From positions 88,242-152,241 of the forward strand of contig NZ_JAQOSO010000096.1 in NCBI RefSeq assembly GCF_030068505.1: DNA of 64,000 nt, given 5' to 3'. This DNA comes from Roseofilum capinflatum BLCC-M114 (lineage in GTDB: Bacteria; Cyanobacteriota; Cyanobacteriia; Cyanobacteriales; Desertifilaceae). Position 1 is the stretch's first letter; each line of letters begins with the position of its first letter. Shown piece by piece: positions 17,626 through 26,199 of this stretch. The position numbers were made by a program, and so were the translations under genes. The notes beneath the pieces are model-generated. The model saw only the letters and a program-made list of their open reading frames with translations, was not told the DNA's origin and did not search any database.

Positions 17626-18207
17626 CTAGCCATAATAGGAGGGTTCATTCCCTGGCTTCCACTTGATGTTACAACCAAGACTTGGCTTTTGCTCTGGGTT
17701 GACGGGTTGTCCGGCTAAGGTGGTTTCGATCGCCTGGCGCAGGTCTGTACCAGTTACGGGAATCTCGGTGCTGGGGCGAGAGTCATCGAGTTGACCTCGG
17801 TACACGAGACGGCGATCGCTATCAAAGAGGAAAAAATCGGGCGTGCAAGCAGCCGTATAGGTTTTCGCCACTTCTTGGGTTTCGTCATAGCAAAGGGGAA
17901 AGGTAAAGCCTAATTCTACAGCCATCTGTTTGAGTTGTTCCGGAGCATCATCGGGATATTTCACCGCATCATTGGCGCTAATCGCCACGATTCCCAAGTC
18001 CGTCTCCTGATAATCTTTCCCTAAGCTTGATAATTGGCTCTGAATATGTTTGACAAACGGGCAATGTTTACAAATAAACATCACCAACAGGGCTTTGTTC
18101 TGGGCAAAACTCTCTAAAGAAATAATTTCTCCAGAAACCACATCTGGGAGTTGAAAGTTGGGCGCTAGAGTGCCTAACGCCAACATGGTTGATTCGGTTC
18201 TAGCCAT
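17626..18207 (-). CDS. Thioredoxin-fold redoxin (AhpC/TSA-like) family protein
   Basis: This 193-residue protein opens MARTESTMLALGTLAPNFQLP and then has SLESFAQNKALLVMFICKHCPFVKHI, a C-x-x-C redox centre at the start of the first long helix of a thioredoxin fold. KYPDDAPEQLKQMAVELGFTFP and the cis-Pro region TPDFFLFDSDRRLVYRGQLDD follow. This layout is that of a conserved cyanobacterial and proteobacterial family of thiol oxidoreductases of unknown partner. No signal peptide is present, so it acts in the cytoplasm. It lies between hemC and the large MFS/HEAT gene on the same strand, with 85 bp to hemC. Confidence 0.88.
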   Translation of the reverse strand: MARTESTMLALGTLAPNFQLPDVVSGEIISLESFAQNKALLVMFICKHCPFVKHIQSQLSSLGKDYQETDLGIVAISANDAVKYPDDAPEQLKQMAVELGFTFPLCYDETQEVAKTYTAACTPDFFLFDSDRRLVYRGQLDDSRPSTEIPVTGTDLRQAIETTLAGQPVNPEQKPSLGCNIKWKPGNEPSYYG

Positions 18208-18291
18208 AGGGATTCAATGCACAAAGTCGGTTGAACTGACGTTCATTGTACAAGTCAATCCCCCATTCCCCCACAGAGGGCATGTCAGGTT

Positions 18292-19257
18292 TTAACTTCG
18301 GTCAACTTGGGCCAGAATTTCTGCTAGGATTTCTCCTGCACCACGTCCCCGCAGTTCTTCAGCCAAACTCGTACCGAGTTGTTCCGCCTCTTGGCAACTA
18401 CCAGTAATTTGGTCGCGGATGAGCTGTTGACCGTCTAAACTGGCGACCATACCGACTAAGGTGAGGCGATCGCCCTCAATGGAGGTATTCACGCCAATGG
18501 GAACCTGACATCCTCCTTCCAAACTCCGCAGAAACGCCCGTTCTGCCAAACAGCGATAGAGTGTGGCTTCATGTTGGATCGCCTGAATAATGTCCAAGAT
18601 TTCCGTATCTCCCTCCCGGCACTCGATACCCAATGCACCTTGTCCGACTGCATGGAGAGAAATATCAGAGGGAATCTCTTGTTGAATGCGATCGCCCATT
18701 TCCAAGCGCTTTAAACCGGCTGCCGCTAGAATGAGAGCATCATATTCCCCATCATCCAACTTTTTCAGACGAGTATTCAAATTTCCCCGCACATCCTTAA
18801 ACGTCAGTTTCGGGAAATGATGGCGCAGTTGGGCTAAACGTCGCAGGGAAGACGTACCCACCACCGCACCATCGGGGAGGGTTTCCAATTTCTTATCCCC
18901 ATACTTCCCATTTACCACCAGTGCATCGGCTGGGTTTTCCCGTTCTGTCACACAACCGAGAACCAAACCTTCCGGTAAATTCGTGGGTAAATCTTTCAGC
19001 GAATGCACAGCCAAATCTGTTTGTTTAGCCAGCATCCCCACTTCCAGTTCCTTTGTAAACAACCCCTTATCGCCAATTTTCGCCAGGGGTACATCCAGGA
19101 TTTTATCCCCTTGAGTACTCATGGTTTCAATTTCAAATTGGGTATGGGGATGATGGGCCTGGAGTTGAGCTTTTACCCATTCGCTTTGAACCAGAGCGAG
19201 TTGGCTTTTACGGGAACCCAGGCGTACAGTTCGGGTAGCGGTAGCAGAGGAGGTCAT
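18292..19257 (-). CDS. hemC: Hydroxymethylbilane synthase (porphobilinogen deaminase)
   Basis: This 321-residue enzyme joins four porphobilinogens into hydroxymethylbilane in heme and chlorophyll synthesis. Diagnostic segments are [30 protein letters not shown] with the catalytic Asp region in [34 protein letters not shown], and [12 protein letters not shown] containing the Cys that carries the dipyrromethane cofactor. The length is standard. It is divergent from the WD40 membrane-protein gene, with 195 bp between them that could hold both promoters. Confidence 0.96.
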   Translation of the reverse strand: MTSSATATRTVRLGSRKSQLALVQSEWVKAQLQAHHPHTQFEIETMSTQGDKILDVPLAKIGDKGLFTKELEVGMLAKQTDLAVHSLKDLPTNLPEGLVLGCVTERENPADALVVNGKYGDKKLETLPDGAVVGTSSLRRLAQLRHHFPKLTFKDVRGNLNTRLKKLDDGEYDALILAAAGLKRLEMGDRIQQEIPSDISLHAVGQGALGIECREGDTEILDIIQAIQHEATLYRCLAERAFLRSLEGGCQVPIGVNTSIEGDRLTLVGMVASLDGQQLIRDQITGSCQEAEQLGTSLAEELRGRGAGEILAEILAQVDRS

Positions 19258-19452
19258 TAATGATAATTCTTATTGCACATAGACTGACTTGATCTAGAGT
19301 ACCAGGAATGGGAAGGCAATAGGAGAAGTCAGGTTATATGGTTCTACCCGTTGCAAGAATCGCATGAACTCGTTAGCATTTCCCATTAACAGCACACAGC
19401 CCTCTATTGATATGATGGCTCCAGTTGAGGCCAGAGGGTAAGGGTAGGAGCT

Positions 19453-21681
19453 ATGGTTGAAAAACTGATGAGTACGGAGCTATCCACTAAAGAACTCACG
19501 TTTCAACCGGGTTATGGGGTGGCTCAGTTTGAGGTGAAGGTACTCAACCAGGGCGATCGCTTCGCCAGTTTTCAGCTAGAGATTATCGCTGCGGGGGTTC
19601 CTCCCCAGGATGAGCGCACTTGGTACAGTCTCTCTCCAGAAGTCAGCACCAAGAAGCCTCCCGGAGATTTGACCCGGTTTATTGTGGAAATTCACCGCAC
19701 CCCAATTTTAGGGTTTGTCGGTCTGGTTAATCTCACCATCCGTATTTTTTCCCTGGAATTGGGAACGGAAGAACGGCATATCCTGCGCTTGCGGGTGCAA
19801 AAAGGGATCGGTGAACTGCTGATCCAGGCTGAACTCCCCAACTCTAAGCTCAAAGGGTATCCCAATAGCGATCTAGAGCTTCCCATAAGGCTCCTGAATC
19901 CGGGTCAGAAAGAGATTACAGCCCTGATCGCTCTCTCTAGCTCCTATTCTTGGTTAAACCGCTCTCCTGTCCCCCTGAGCTTGCCTCCGGGACAATGGAT
20001 GGATTACAGCTTAGTTTGCTATGTACCAGATTTTGAAGAGGCGATCGCCAGCATCTCCTACTTAGCCGACATCAAAATTACACACCCCGATGGCCCCCCG
20101 ACCCAACTACAAGCCGCCATTGAAATTCTTCCCCAAGGTGAAATTCGCTTTGAAATTCCCCAGCCAGAGCAAACCCTCCCTCAAAAACGCCGTTGGCTCC
20201 CTTCCTGGAAATCCACCCCAGTGATGTATCCCTTAGAACTGGATAATCAGAGTAATCAACGGTGTCAAACGACCATCGATTTACCCCTAGAGGAGAAGGA
20301 CAACCGAAACCCACTGCAACTGGAACTGTCACCCCCAGAACATACCCTCAACCCCACCGAAACCCAAACCTTTGATCTGAGGGTAGAAACCCAACGGCCC
20401 TGGTTAGGATGGGTGCGGGAGCGTTTGATTCCCATTGAAGCCAACGTTTTGCCTGTGGGGGCTGCTTCATCTATCGGCATAGGAGCGGTTTTGAAACCCG
20501 CCCCGACAACGGCATCTGTTCCCATCATCGATCGCCAACAAACCCTAATGTTAAGAGTCTTTCCTATCGTGCCCCGATGGTTACAGGGACTGTTGATTTT
20601 AGGCTTGGCTTGGGTCTTCTGGTGGTTTATTTACGGACAATATTATTATATTCATCACAAAGGGCCTGTCATGACGGTACAACTGAATGGCTTAGGCGAT
20701 CGCGTTCTCAGTGGCGGTATCGATCAACAGGTCAGAGACTGGATTATAGAAGGGAAAAAACTCGAATTTATCGACATTCGCGCCCTGGCCGATAAAGCCG
20801 TTCGTACCGTCAAATATCGCCCCGTCGATAACAATCAAATGGCCATGGGCTTAGAAAATGGAGAGATTCAACTGTGGGATTTATTATCCTATGAAGAAAT
20901 GCCGGTGCGATCGCTCGTTTATCAAAAAGACGACCGGGTAATGGATCTCGAATTTACCCCCGACTCCCGCTATTTATACAGTGGTCATGGGAGCGGACTT
21001 CTGGCCAAATGGTATATCGGCCAAGACTTTGAGCAAATCCAAAACGTTAACGAACCCGAATTAACCCAAACCTTTGAATTCGCCATTTCCGATCTCGCCT
21101 TTGTCGGTCAAGGTGCAGAAACCTTAGCCATTGCCGGTCGATTTAATCAACTCATCCTCTGGAATACCGCAGACAATTCAACCCAAACCGTTGATATTTC
21201 CGATCCCGATACCGCCACCGGCCAAGACAACTACATTACCAGTTTAGCCACTGCTGAAAAACGTCCCTTTCTCCTCGCCGTTGCCGATAATCAAGGCAGT
21301 ATCAGTATTTGGAATTTACGCCCTTGTCTAGAACCCGGTTTAGGAGCAGGAGCCAATCCCCCTTGTGAACTGCTCGATCGCTGGGACAATAGTCATGAAG
21401 GTGAAGCCGTGCGCTCTATCGCCTTCAGTGCCGATGGTGCATACCTTGCCAGTGTCGGCGATGATGGTAGACTCATCCTCTGGCCCCTCAGAGACACTGG
21501 AGAGCGCTTAAGTAAATATCTTAAAGGAAAGGTTATATCCAACCATTCCCAATCCCTCAATACCGTAGACTTATCCCTAATCCCCTCTCGCAGAAATAGA
21601 AGTGGTTCCCAACTGCAAATCGTCACCGGAGGCGATGATGGCAAAGTTAGACTCTACCAGGTGCAGTCCATTCGGGATTGA
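19453..21681 (+). CDS. Membrane-anchored beta-sandwich protein with C-terminal WD40 repeats
   Basis: The ATG follows AGGAG at 4-bp spacing. The 742-residue product has an N-terminal ~370 residues of beta-rich domains (FQPGYGVAQFEVKVLNQGDR, an immunoglobulin-like or CARDB-like pattern). One membrane helix lies at about residues 375-395 (WLQGLLILGLAWVFWWFIYG). The C-terminal half has WD40 blades: GDRVLSGGIDQQVRDWIIEG, MDLEFTPDSRYLYSGHGSGL, RSIAFSADGAYLASVGDDGR and LQIVTGGDDGKVRLYQ. There is no signal peptide, so topology is uncertain. The gene at 22861 has a similar N-terminal and helix layout, so the two are likely a functional pair now separated by an acquired sugar-transferase gene. Function is unknown. 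Confidence 0.8.
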   Translation: MVEKLMSTELSTKELTFQPGYGVAQFEVKVLNQGDRFASFQLEIIAAGVPPQDERTWYSLSPEVSTKKPPGDLTRFIVEIHRTPILGFVGLVNLTIRIFSLELGTEERHILRLRVQKGIGELLIQAELPNSKLKGYPNSDLELPIRLLNPGQKEITALIALSSSYSWLNRSPVPLSLPPGQWMDYSLVCYVPDFEEAIASISYLADIKITHPDGPPTQLQAAIEILPQGEIRFEIPQPEQTLPQKRRWLPSWKSTPVMYPLELDNQSNQRCQTTIDLPLEEKDNRNPLQLELSPPEHTLNPTETQTFDLRVETQRPWLGWVRERLIPIEANVLPVGAASSIGIGAVLKPAPTTASVPIIDRQQTLMLRVFPIVPRWLQGLLILGLAWVFWWFIYGQYYYIHHKGPVMTVQLNGLGDRVLSGGIDQQVRDWIIEGKKLEFIDIRALADKAVRTVKYRPVDNNQMAMGLENGEIQLWDLLSYEEMPVRSLVYQKDDRVMDLEFTPDSRYLYSGHGSGLLAKWYIGQDFEQIQNVNEPELTQTFEFAISDLAFVGQGAETLAIAGRFNQLILWNTADNSTQTVDISDPDTATGQDNYITSLATAEKRPFLLAVADNQGSISIWNLRPCLEPGLGAGANPPCELLDRWDNSHEGEAVRSIAFSADGAYLASVGDDGRLILWPLRDTGERLSKYLKGKVISNHSQSLNTVDLSLIPSRRNRSGSQLQIVTGGDDGKVRLYQVQSIRD

Positions 21682-21831
21682 GAGAATAAATAACCAATTA
21701 CACAATATCGCGTACCGGCTGTTAGAATTCATAACCAGAGGAACCCAGTTTCTGGAAGATGGCTTCTTGTTTCAGTCAGAATTGGTGGTTTTCGAGATCC
21801 CCATATTGATAAAAGTGGTACAGCTCAAATC

Positions 21832-22824
21832 ATGGAAAGAAAATTAATTAGCACTTATGCGATCAATCCGAGAAATGTTGGAGATTTCATGTCATCACCG
21901 ATTCATTATTTTGATTTTCCAGGTTGGCAAGTAGAAACCCTAGATTTTCGCTCTATTGATCCAGATTTTCCAACCCCTCAAGGTGGTTTTGGTGGATCAA
22001 TTTGTTTAGATAAAATAAAAAATACGAGTTCAAATACTCGCTATCATCTAATAGTTGGTGGAGGCGGTTTATTATTTCAAAGGTTTTGGAAATGTTTCCA
22101 GCAGCTTCAAGATATACGCAATCATATTCAAGGGCAATGGATTATTTGGGGAGCGGGTCAGCAAATCTACCCTAATTTCAAACTATCCCGTAATAAGCCG
22201 TTCATCAATGAACTTCAGGAGAATCATAAAAACTTTGATTATTCAGGCTATGTAGATCCTTTCAGTTTTGTAGGCATTAGAGATTTTAATCAAGGATATG
22301 ATTGGGTTCCTTGTGTGAGTTGCATGAGCAAAGAATTTGATAAACACAGAGAAATAAAACATGAATTTGTCGTATTTTCTCACGAAAAATTTAAGATAAA
22401 AATCGGCTCATTACCTCAGATGACTCACAACACACAAAATTTGCAAGAGGTTCTTGATTTCTTGGGATCTGGAGAAACAATATTGACCAGTTCTTATCAT
22501 GGTGCTTACTGGGGTATGTTATTAGGACGTAGGGTTCTAGCTTTTCCATTTAGCACTAAATTTTTAACGCTCAGGAACCATATTGGTATTTATCCTGTAA
22601 GCCAGTGGAAATATAGTAGACTGAAGATTCAGCCTTTCAAAACCACTTTCCTAAATAAGCTTAAGTGGGAATTTAGTTATGGAAATCATTTTTGGTGTTT
22701 TACTCGTAACTGGAAAAGATTTTTGCCCAACCAGATAACTAAAGATTCGTCCATCCTTCAAGAACATAGAAAGGCAAATATCCAATTCTATGAGCGAATC
22801 ATGCAAACTCTCAAGGAGACTTAA
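21832..22824 (+). CDS. Polysaccharide pyruvyl transferase family protein
   Basis: This 330-residue protein shows the CsaB/EpsI-like fold markers: YAINPRNVGDFMSSPIHYF near the start, YHLIVGGGGLLFQRFWK, QWIIWGAGQQIYPNF, FVGIRDFNQGYDWVPCVSC, and the C-terminal TILTSSYHGAYWGMLLGRRV with the sugar-phosphate-binding S-x-H-G. These enzymes add ketal pyruvate to exopolysaccharides or surface glycans. The gene is clearly more AT-rich than its neighbours, lacks HIP1 sites and sits alone between two related membrane-protein genes, which suggests horizontal acquisition. The 150 bp before it look like non-coding remnants. Confidence 0.85.
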   Translation: MERKLISTYAINPRNVGDFMSSPIHYFDFPGWQVETLDFRSIDPDFPTPQGGFGGSICLDKIKNTSSNTRYHLIVGGGGLLFQRFWKCFQQLQDIRNHIQGQWIIWGAGQQIYPNFKLSRNKPFINELQENHKNFDYSGYVDPFSFVGIRDFNQGYDWVPCVSCMSKEFDKHREIKHEFVVFSHEKFKIKIGSLPQMTHNTQNLQEVLDFLGSGETILTSSYHGAYWGMLLGRRVLAFPFSTKFLTLRNHIGIYPVSQWKYSRLKIQPFKTTFLNKLKWEFSYGNHFWCFTRNWKRFLPNQITKDSSILQEHRKANIQFYERIMQTLKET

Positions 22825-22860
22825 GCTTAGAGGTATGAGAAGTTTTAATTTTTAATTGAC

Positions 22861-25800
22861 ATGACTCAATCGAATCCCCAGCTTAATCCGTTCAACCCGA
22901 GTAATTCCTTTAGTTCACGGTCTAATGGCAGTCAGTCCCTGAGCGTGATTACCAACCCATCAGGCGATAGTGTCATTTCGGCTGGGGAAACCTTTGAACT
23001 GCGGGTAACGATTGGTAATCAAGGATTCCAAGGGGCAATTATCGATCTGTTTATTGATGATTCTTCAGGAGTCCTCAAAACTTGGTGTCCGAACCCCTAT
23101 GAACGGTTTGCCCTCAGTGCGGGAAGTAGTAGCGAGGTTGTTTTCTCCTTTCCCATTCCCGTAGAAGCAATTCCTGGTCAGTATACTTATCTTCTGGTGA
23201 TTGATGCACCCAAGCATTATCCGGAAGAAACCCCCATCCGTCACCAAGCAACACTCCAAGTTCTGCCCCCCATTCAAGAAGCGGTTCAGTCTAATGACCC
23301 CACTTTTGCCCTGACTCCGGTTACCACTCCCGAAAAACCGGCGCTTCTCGAACTGGGTCAATCGCTGATCGTGACGGTTTTGGTGCATAATCGCTCTAAT
23401 CGGGTCGATCGCTTTCGCCTCACTTGTACCGATTTACCGGAACTCTGGTGGGAAGTCCATTATCCAGAAGGGATTAATGAGTTGGGGTTGGTGGTGATTC
23501 CCGATAATTTGGCCCTGAATCCAGGAGCGAAGGGAGAAGTTACTCTAGAGTTTCGCTTCCCTGTGGATACCAAAGCGGGCCGTTATTTACCGACTCTGCG
23601 CTTAACGGGGGAAAATAACCCGGAGTTGCTGTTATTGGATGTGGTCTATATCGAGGTTGTGCCTCGGTATGATTTGCGGGTGGATTTGCGGACATTGGTG
23701 GGTAAGGTGAGTCGGGAGGCGGCCCTCTTTCAGTTGCGCCTACAGAATCAGGGCAATACTCTGCGACAGTTGCGCCTGACGGTGCGGGAAGATCAGGAGC
23801 GCCCGGTTTGTGTGTATGAATTAAATCCCGATCGCCTGAAATTGGATCAAGGGGAGCAATGGCAAGTCGATATAGATGCAAAACCGGGGCCCTGGTGGCG
23901 CAGGCCATTGCTAGGTCAGGGACGCACGCTTAATTTTTATGTGCAACTGACGGATGATTATCAACTGCCCTTACCCACAGATGAGATTGAGGGGAATTTT
24001 CTCTGGCAAGCTCGGCCCTGGTGGCAATTGCTGTTAGCAATTTTAGCGGGTTTAGGGTTATTGGGCTTGTTGATTTTTGCGATTTGGTGGCTGTTTTTTA
24101 AGCCCCCCGCGCCTCCGAGAATTGAGGACTTTAACTCGGTTTCTCCGTCCTATGCGGCAGCGAATGATGATTTTATTTATCTGAATTGGGAAATTGGCAA
24201 TGTTCGACAAATTCAGAGTTTGCAAATTTTGGGGCGATCGCCCAATGGTAATGTAACCAGTATTCCCGTTTCCTATAGTTTCAGCCGCCGAGGATTACCA
24301 GAAAGCTTACAGGAGTTCTGTACCCGGTCTTGGCGTACTTTAGTCTGTCGCAATATTCGCACGGATGCCCGCGAACCGGGGGATTATATTTTTGAGTTAA
24401 AGGTGACTGCCAAGCGATCGCAAGTTTCTCCCATTATCGCTAAAACTAACACGATCGCGATCGCCCCCATTCCCCTACCAGAAATCCTGGAATTTCGGGC
24501 AACATTAGCACAACCCGATGCGGTACAACCGGGTTCTGTAAGGGCGGGTTTACCCACCGTATCGTCTGCAAACCGGGATCTCGGTGAACCCGCCCCTACC
24601 ACGGGAAATTCTACCGGAAATGACCCAACCCACACCATTGAATTAAGTTGGAAAATCAGTAATCCTAGTGCGATCGCTGAATTGGGTTGGATCGGGCGCA
24701 ACCCGGATGGAGTCGTCAACAGCGAGCAGCAGCGCACCGATCTACAATCTGGACTACCGGATGATTGGCGTAAGTATTGCACCTTTGACAATCAAACGTT
24801 GATTTGTGAGGCTGTTCCCGTCACCGTAGACGAATTTGGTCGTTATATCTTTGAACTCACCGTTATTCCCGATCCGCGTATTGAAGGAGAAGCCCAAACT
24901 GCCCTGGCAGATGTGATTGAAATTAAAGCACCAGAGCCGCCCAAAATTATCGAATTTCAGCCCACCCAACCCCAGTATGAAATCGCTAGGGGGGAAGAAA
25001 TACAGCTTGATTGGGCGATCGCCAATGCCGATCAAATTCAAGCCATAGTCTTGAAAGGGCGATCGGTTGAAGGCTTTGTTGCCATGCCAGAAATGCGCTT
25101 TTCCTTCGACTTCGCTCAGGACAAGCCCTTCAACTCAGCTATCCCCGAACGCCTAAAATCCCTCTGCGATATCACCCTAAATCAACTGCGCTGTCGGAAT
25201 ATCACTCTCCCCATCTCTGAAAGCGGAAACTATCAATTTGAACTCGGTGTGATTCCCAAACGGGGAACCGGAGAAATCACCGAAACCGAAACCACTGCCA
25301 CCATTGCCCTAATTCCCCCTCCTGCCCCTCCCTCGCCGCAAATTCTGCAACTGCGATCGGGACAAACCACCTACAGCGAAGACCAAGGAGAAGAAATTTT
25401 ACTCTCTTGGGAAATCGAAAACGCCGACCAACTGCAAGAGCTGCAAATTGTCGGTCGGGATACCAATGGAATTGCTAGGGTTCCAGCCCGCCGTTATCGG
25501 TTCGATAGCGGCATCCCCAATGCCCTACAACCCTATTGTGTCCTAGCTGGACGTTTGATTTGTCAAAATGTCCCCACTTCCGCCCGTCAAGGGGGAGAAT
25601 ACATCTTTGAAGTTAGCACTATCAGTAAACAAAATCCCTCAGAGGTGAGCGACAGACAACAAACAGAAGTGATTCAAATCTTACCGCGCACCTATCCCCT
25701 CGCCATTACCGGCTTTACCGTCAATGGAGAAACTGCCCCCCTGCGCGTCGTGGTCACATTGCAACCCGAAGAGCGCCCCGACCCTCTCAATCTAAGCTGG

Positions 25801-26082
25801 AGTGTCATCGGCGGCCCCAATACCCGTGTCCAATTACTCCCCTCACCCGGCACAGTCCCCTTAACCGGCACGCTGGCCTATCCCATCAGTCCCCAACCCG
25901 GACAAGAAACCCTCACCTTAACCGTCACTGGAGGAACCGGGCAACAATTGCAACGCACCCTAGTGATTGAAACCGTCCTTCCTCCCCCATCAGAGACTCC
26001 CCCATCTCCTACCACCGACCAACCCCTACCCGCAGAACCCGATGGCTTATCCCCTGCGGATTTACCCCCACAGTTTGATTAA
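22861..26082 (+). CDS. Large membrane-anchored protein with four Cys-paired beta modules
   Basis: This protein has 1073 residues. An N-terminal ~385 residues of beta-rich (CARDB/alpha-galactosidase-NEW3-like) domains are followed by one strong membrane helix (about 388-410, WQLLLAILAGLGLLGLLIFAIWWLFF). Four tandem ~115-residue modules follow. Each starts with a P-x-I-x-x-F strand, contains L-x-W-x-I-x-N (ELSWKISN, LDWAIANA, LSWEIENA) and carries a Cys pair 9-11 apart near its end (EFCTRSWRTLVC, KYCTFDNQTLIC, SLCDITLNQLRC, PYCVLAGRLIC). The C-terminus is Pro-rich. The Cys pairs suggest disulfides outside the cytoplasm. Two dispersed palindromes are inserted in frame (see 24534-24601 and 25105-25132). 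Function is unknown; it is the probable partner of the 19453 gene. Confidence 0.75.
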   Translation: MTQSNPQLNPFNPSNSFSSRSNGSQSLSVITNPSGDSVISAGETFELRVTIGNQGFQGAIIDLFIDDSSGVLKTWCPNPYERFALSAGSSSEVVFSFPIPVEAIPGQYTYLLVIDAPKHYPEETPIRHQATLQVLPPIQEAVQSNDPTFALTPVTTPEKPALLELGQSLIVTVLVHNRSNRVDRFRLTCTDLPELWWEVHYPEGINELGLVVIPDNLALNPGAKGEVTLEFRFPVDTKAGRYLPTLRLTGENNPELLLLDVVYIEVVPRYDLRVDLRTLVGKVSREAALFQLRLQNQGNTLRQLRLTVREDQERPVCVYELNPDRLKLDQGEQWQVDIDAKPGPWWRRPLLGQGRTLNFYVQLTDDYQLPLPTDEIEGNFLWQARPWWQLLLAILAGLGLLGLLIFAIWWLFFKPPAPPRIEDFNSVSPSYAAANDDFIYLNWEIGNVRQIQSLQILGRSPNGNVTSIPVSYSFSRRGLPESLQEFCTRSWRTLVCRNIRTDAREPGDYIFELKVTAKRSQVSPIIAKTNTIAIAPIPLPEILEFRATLAQPDAVQPGSVRAGLPTVSSANRDLGEPAPTTGNSTGNDPTHTIELSWKISNPSAIAELGWIGRNPDGVVNSEQQRTDLQSGLPDDWRKYCTFDNQTLICEAVPVTVDEFGRYIFELTVIPDPRIEGEAQTALADVIEIKAPEPPKIIEFQPTQPQYEIARGEEIQLDWAIANADQIQAIVLKGRSVEGFVAMPEMRFSFDFAQDKPFNSAIPERLKSLCDITLNQLRCRNITLPISESGNYQFELGVIPKRGTGEITETETTATIALIPPPAPPSPQILQLRSGQTTYSEDQGEEILLSWEIENADQLQELQIVGRDTNGIARVPARRYRFDSGIPNALQPYCVLAGRLICQNVPTSARQGGEYIFEVSTISKQNPSEVSDRQQTEVIQILPRTYPLAITGFTVNGETAPLRVVVTLQPEERPDPLNLSWSVIGGPNTRVQLLPSPGTVPLTGTLAYPISPQPGQETLTLTVTGGTGQQLQRTLVIETVLPPPSETPPSPTTDQPLPAEPDGLSPADLPPQFD
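24534..24601. repeat. In-frame dispersed palindrome within the Cys-module protein gene
   Basis: The segment opens TCTGTAAGGGCGGGTTTACCC and closes AACCCGCCCCTACCAC, so its ends form an inverted repeat of about 12 bp (GGGCGGGTT / AACCCGCCC). It encodes SVRAGLPTVSSANRDLGEPAPTT without breaking the frame. The same GGGGCGGGTT...AACCCGCCCC pattern is a common intergenic cyanobacterial repeat, and no equivalent residues exist in the other three modules of this protein. Confidence 0.72.
25105..25132. repeat. Short repeat TTCGACTTCGCTCAGGACAA inserted in frame
   Basis: The segment encodes FDFAQDKPF inside the third module, between a strand and the conserved I-P-E-R-L. Related DNA (CTTCGGCTTCGCTCAGGGCA) lies in the non-coding repeat at about 52931-52951. 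The other three modules lack these residues, so this appears to be a small repeat that has entered the coding sequence. Confidence 0.6.
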
Positions 26083-26199
26083 TGGGTTATAGCGCTTCGC
26101 GCTGTAGTAGACCGGCAAGCTTAAAAATAGGGGTAAACCATGTGCTATAAATACAACTAATTGTTCAAGAAACCGGGTTTCTTAATCTCATAGCTGATT

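Noticed and set aside
26091..26106. A fifth TA-flanked MITE copy
   Set aside because: Only one AGCGCTTCGCGCTGTA end could be identified; a matching second end was not convincing, so it may be a solo remnant.
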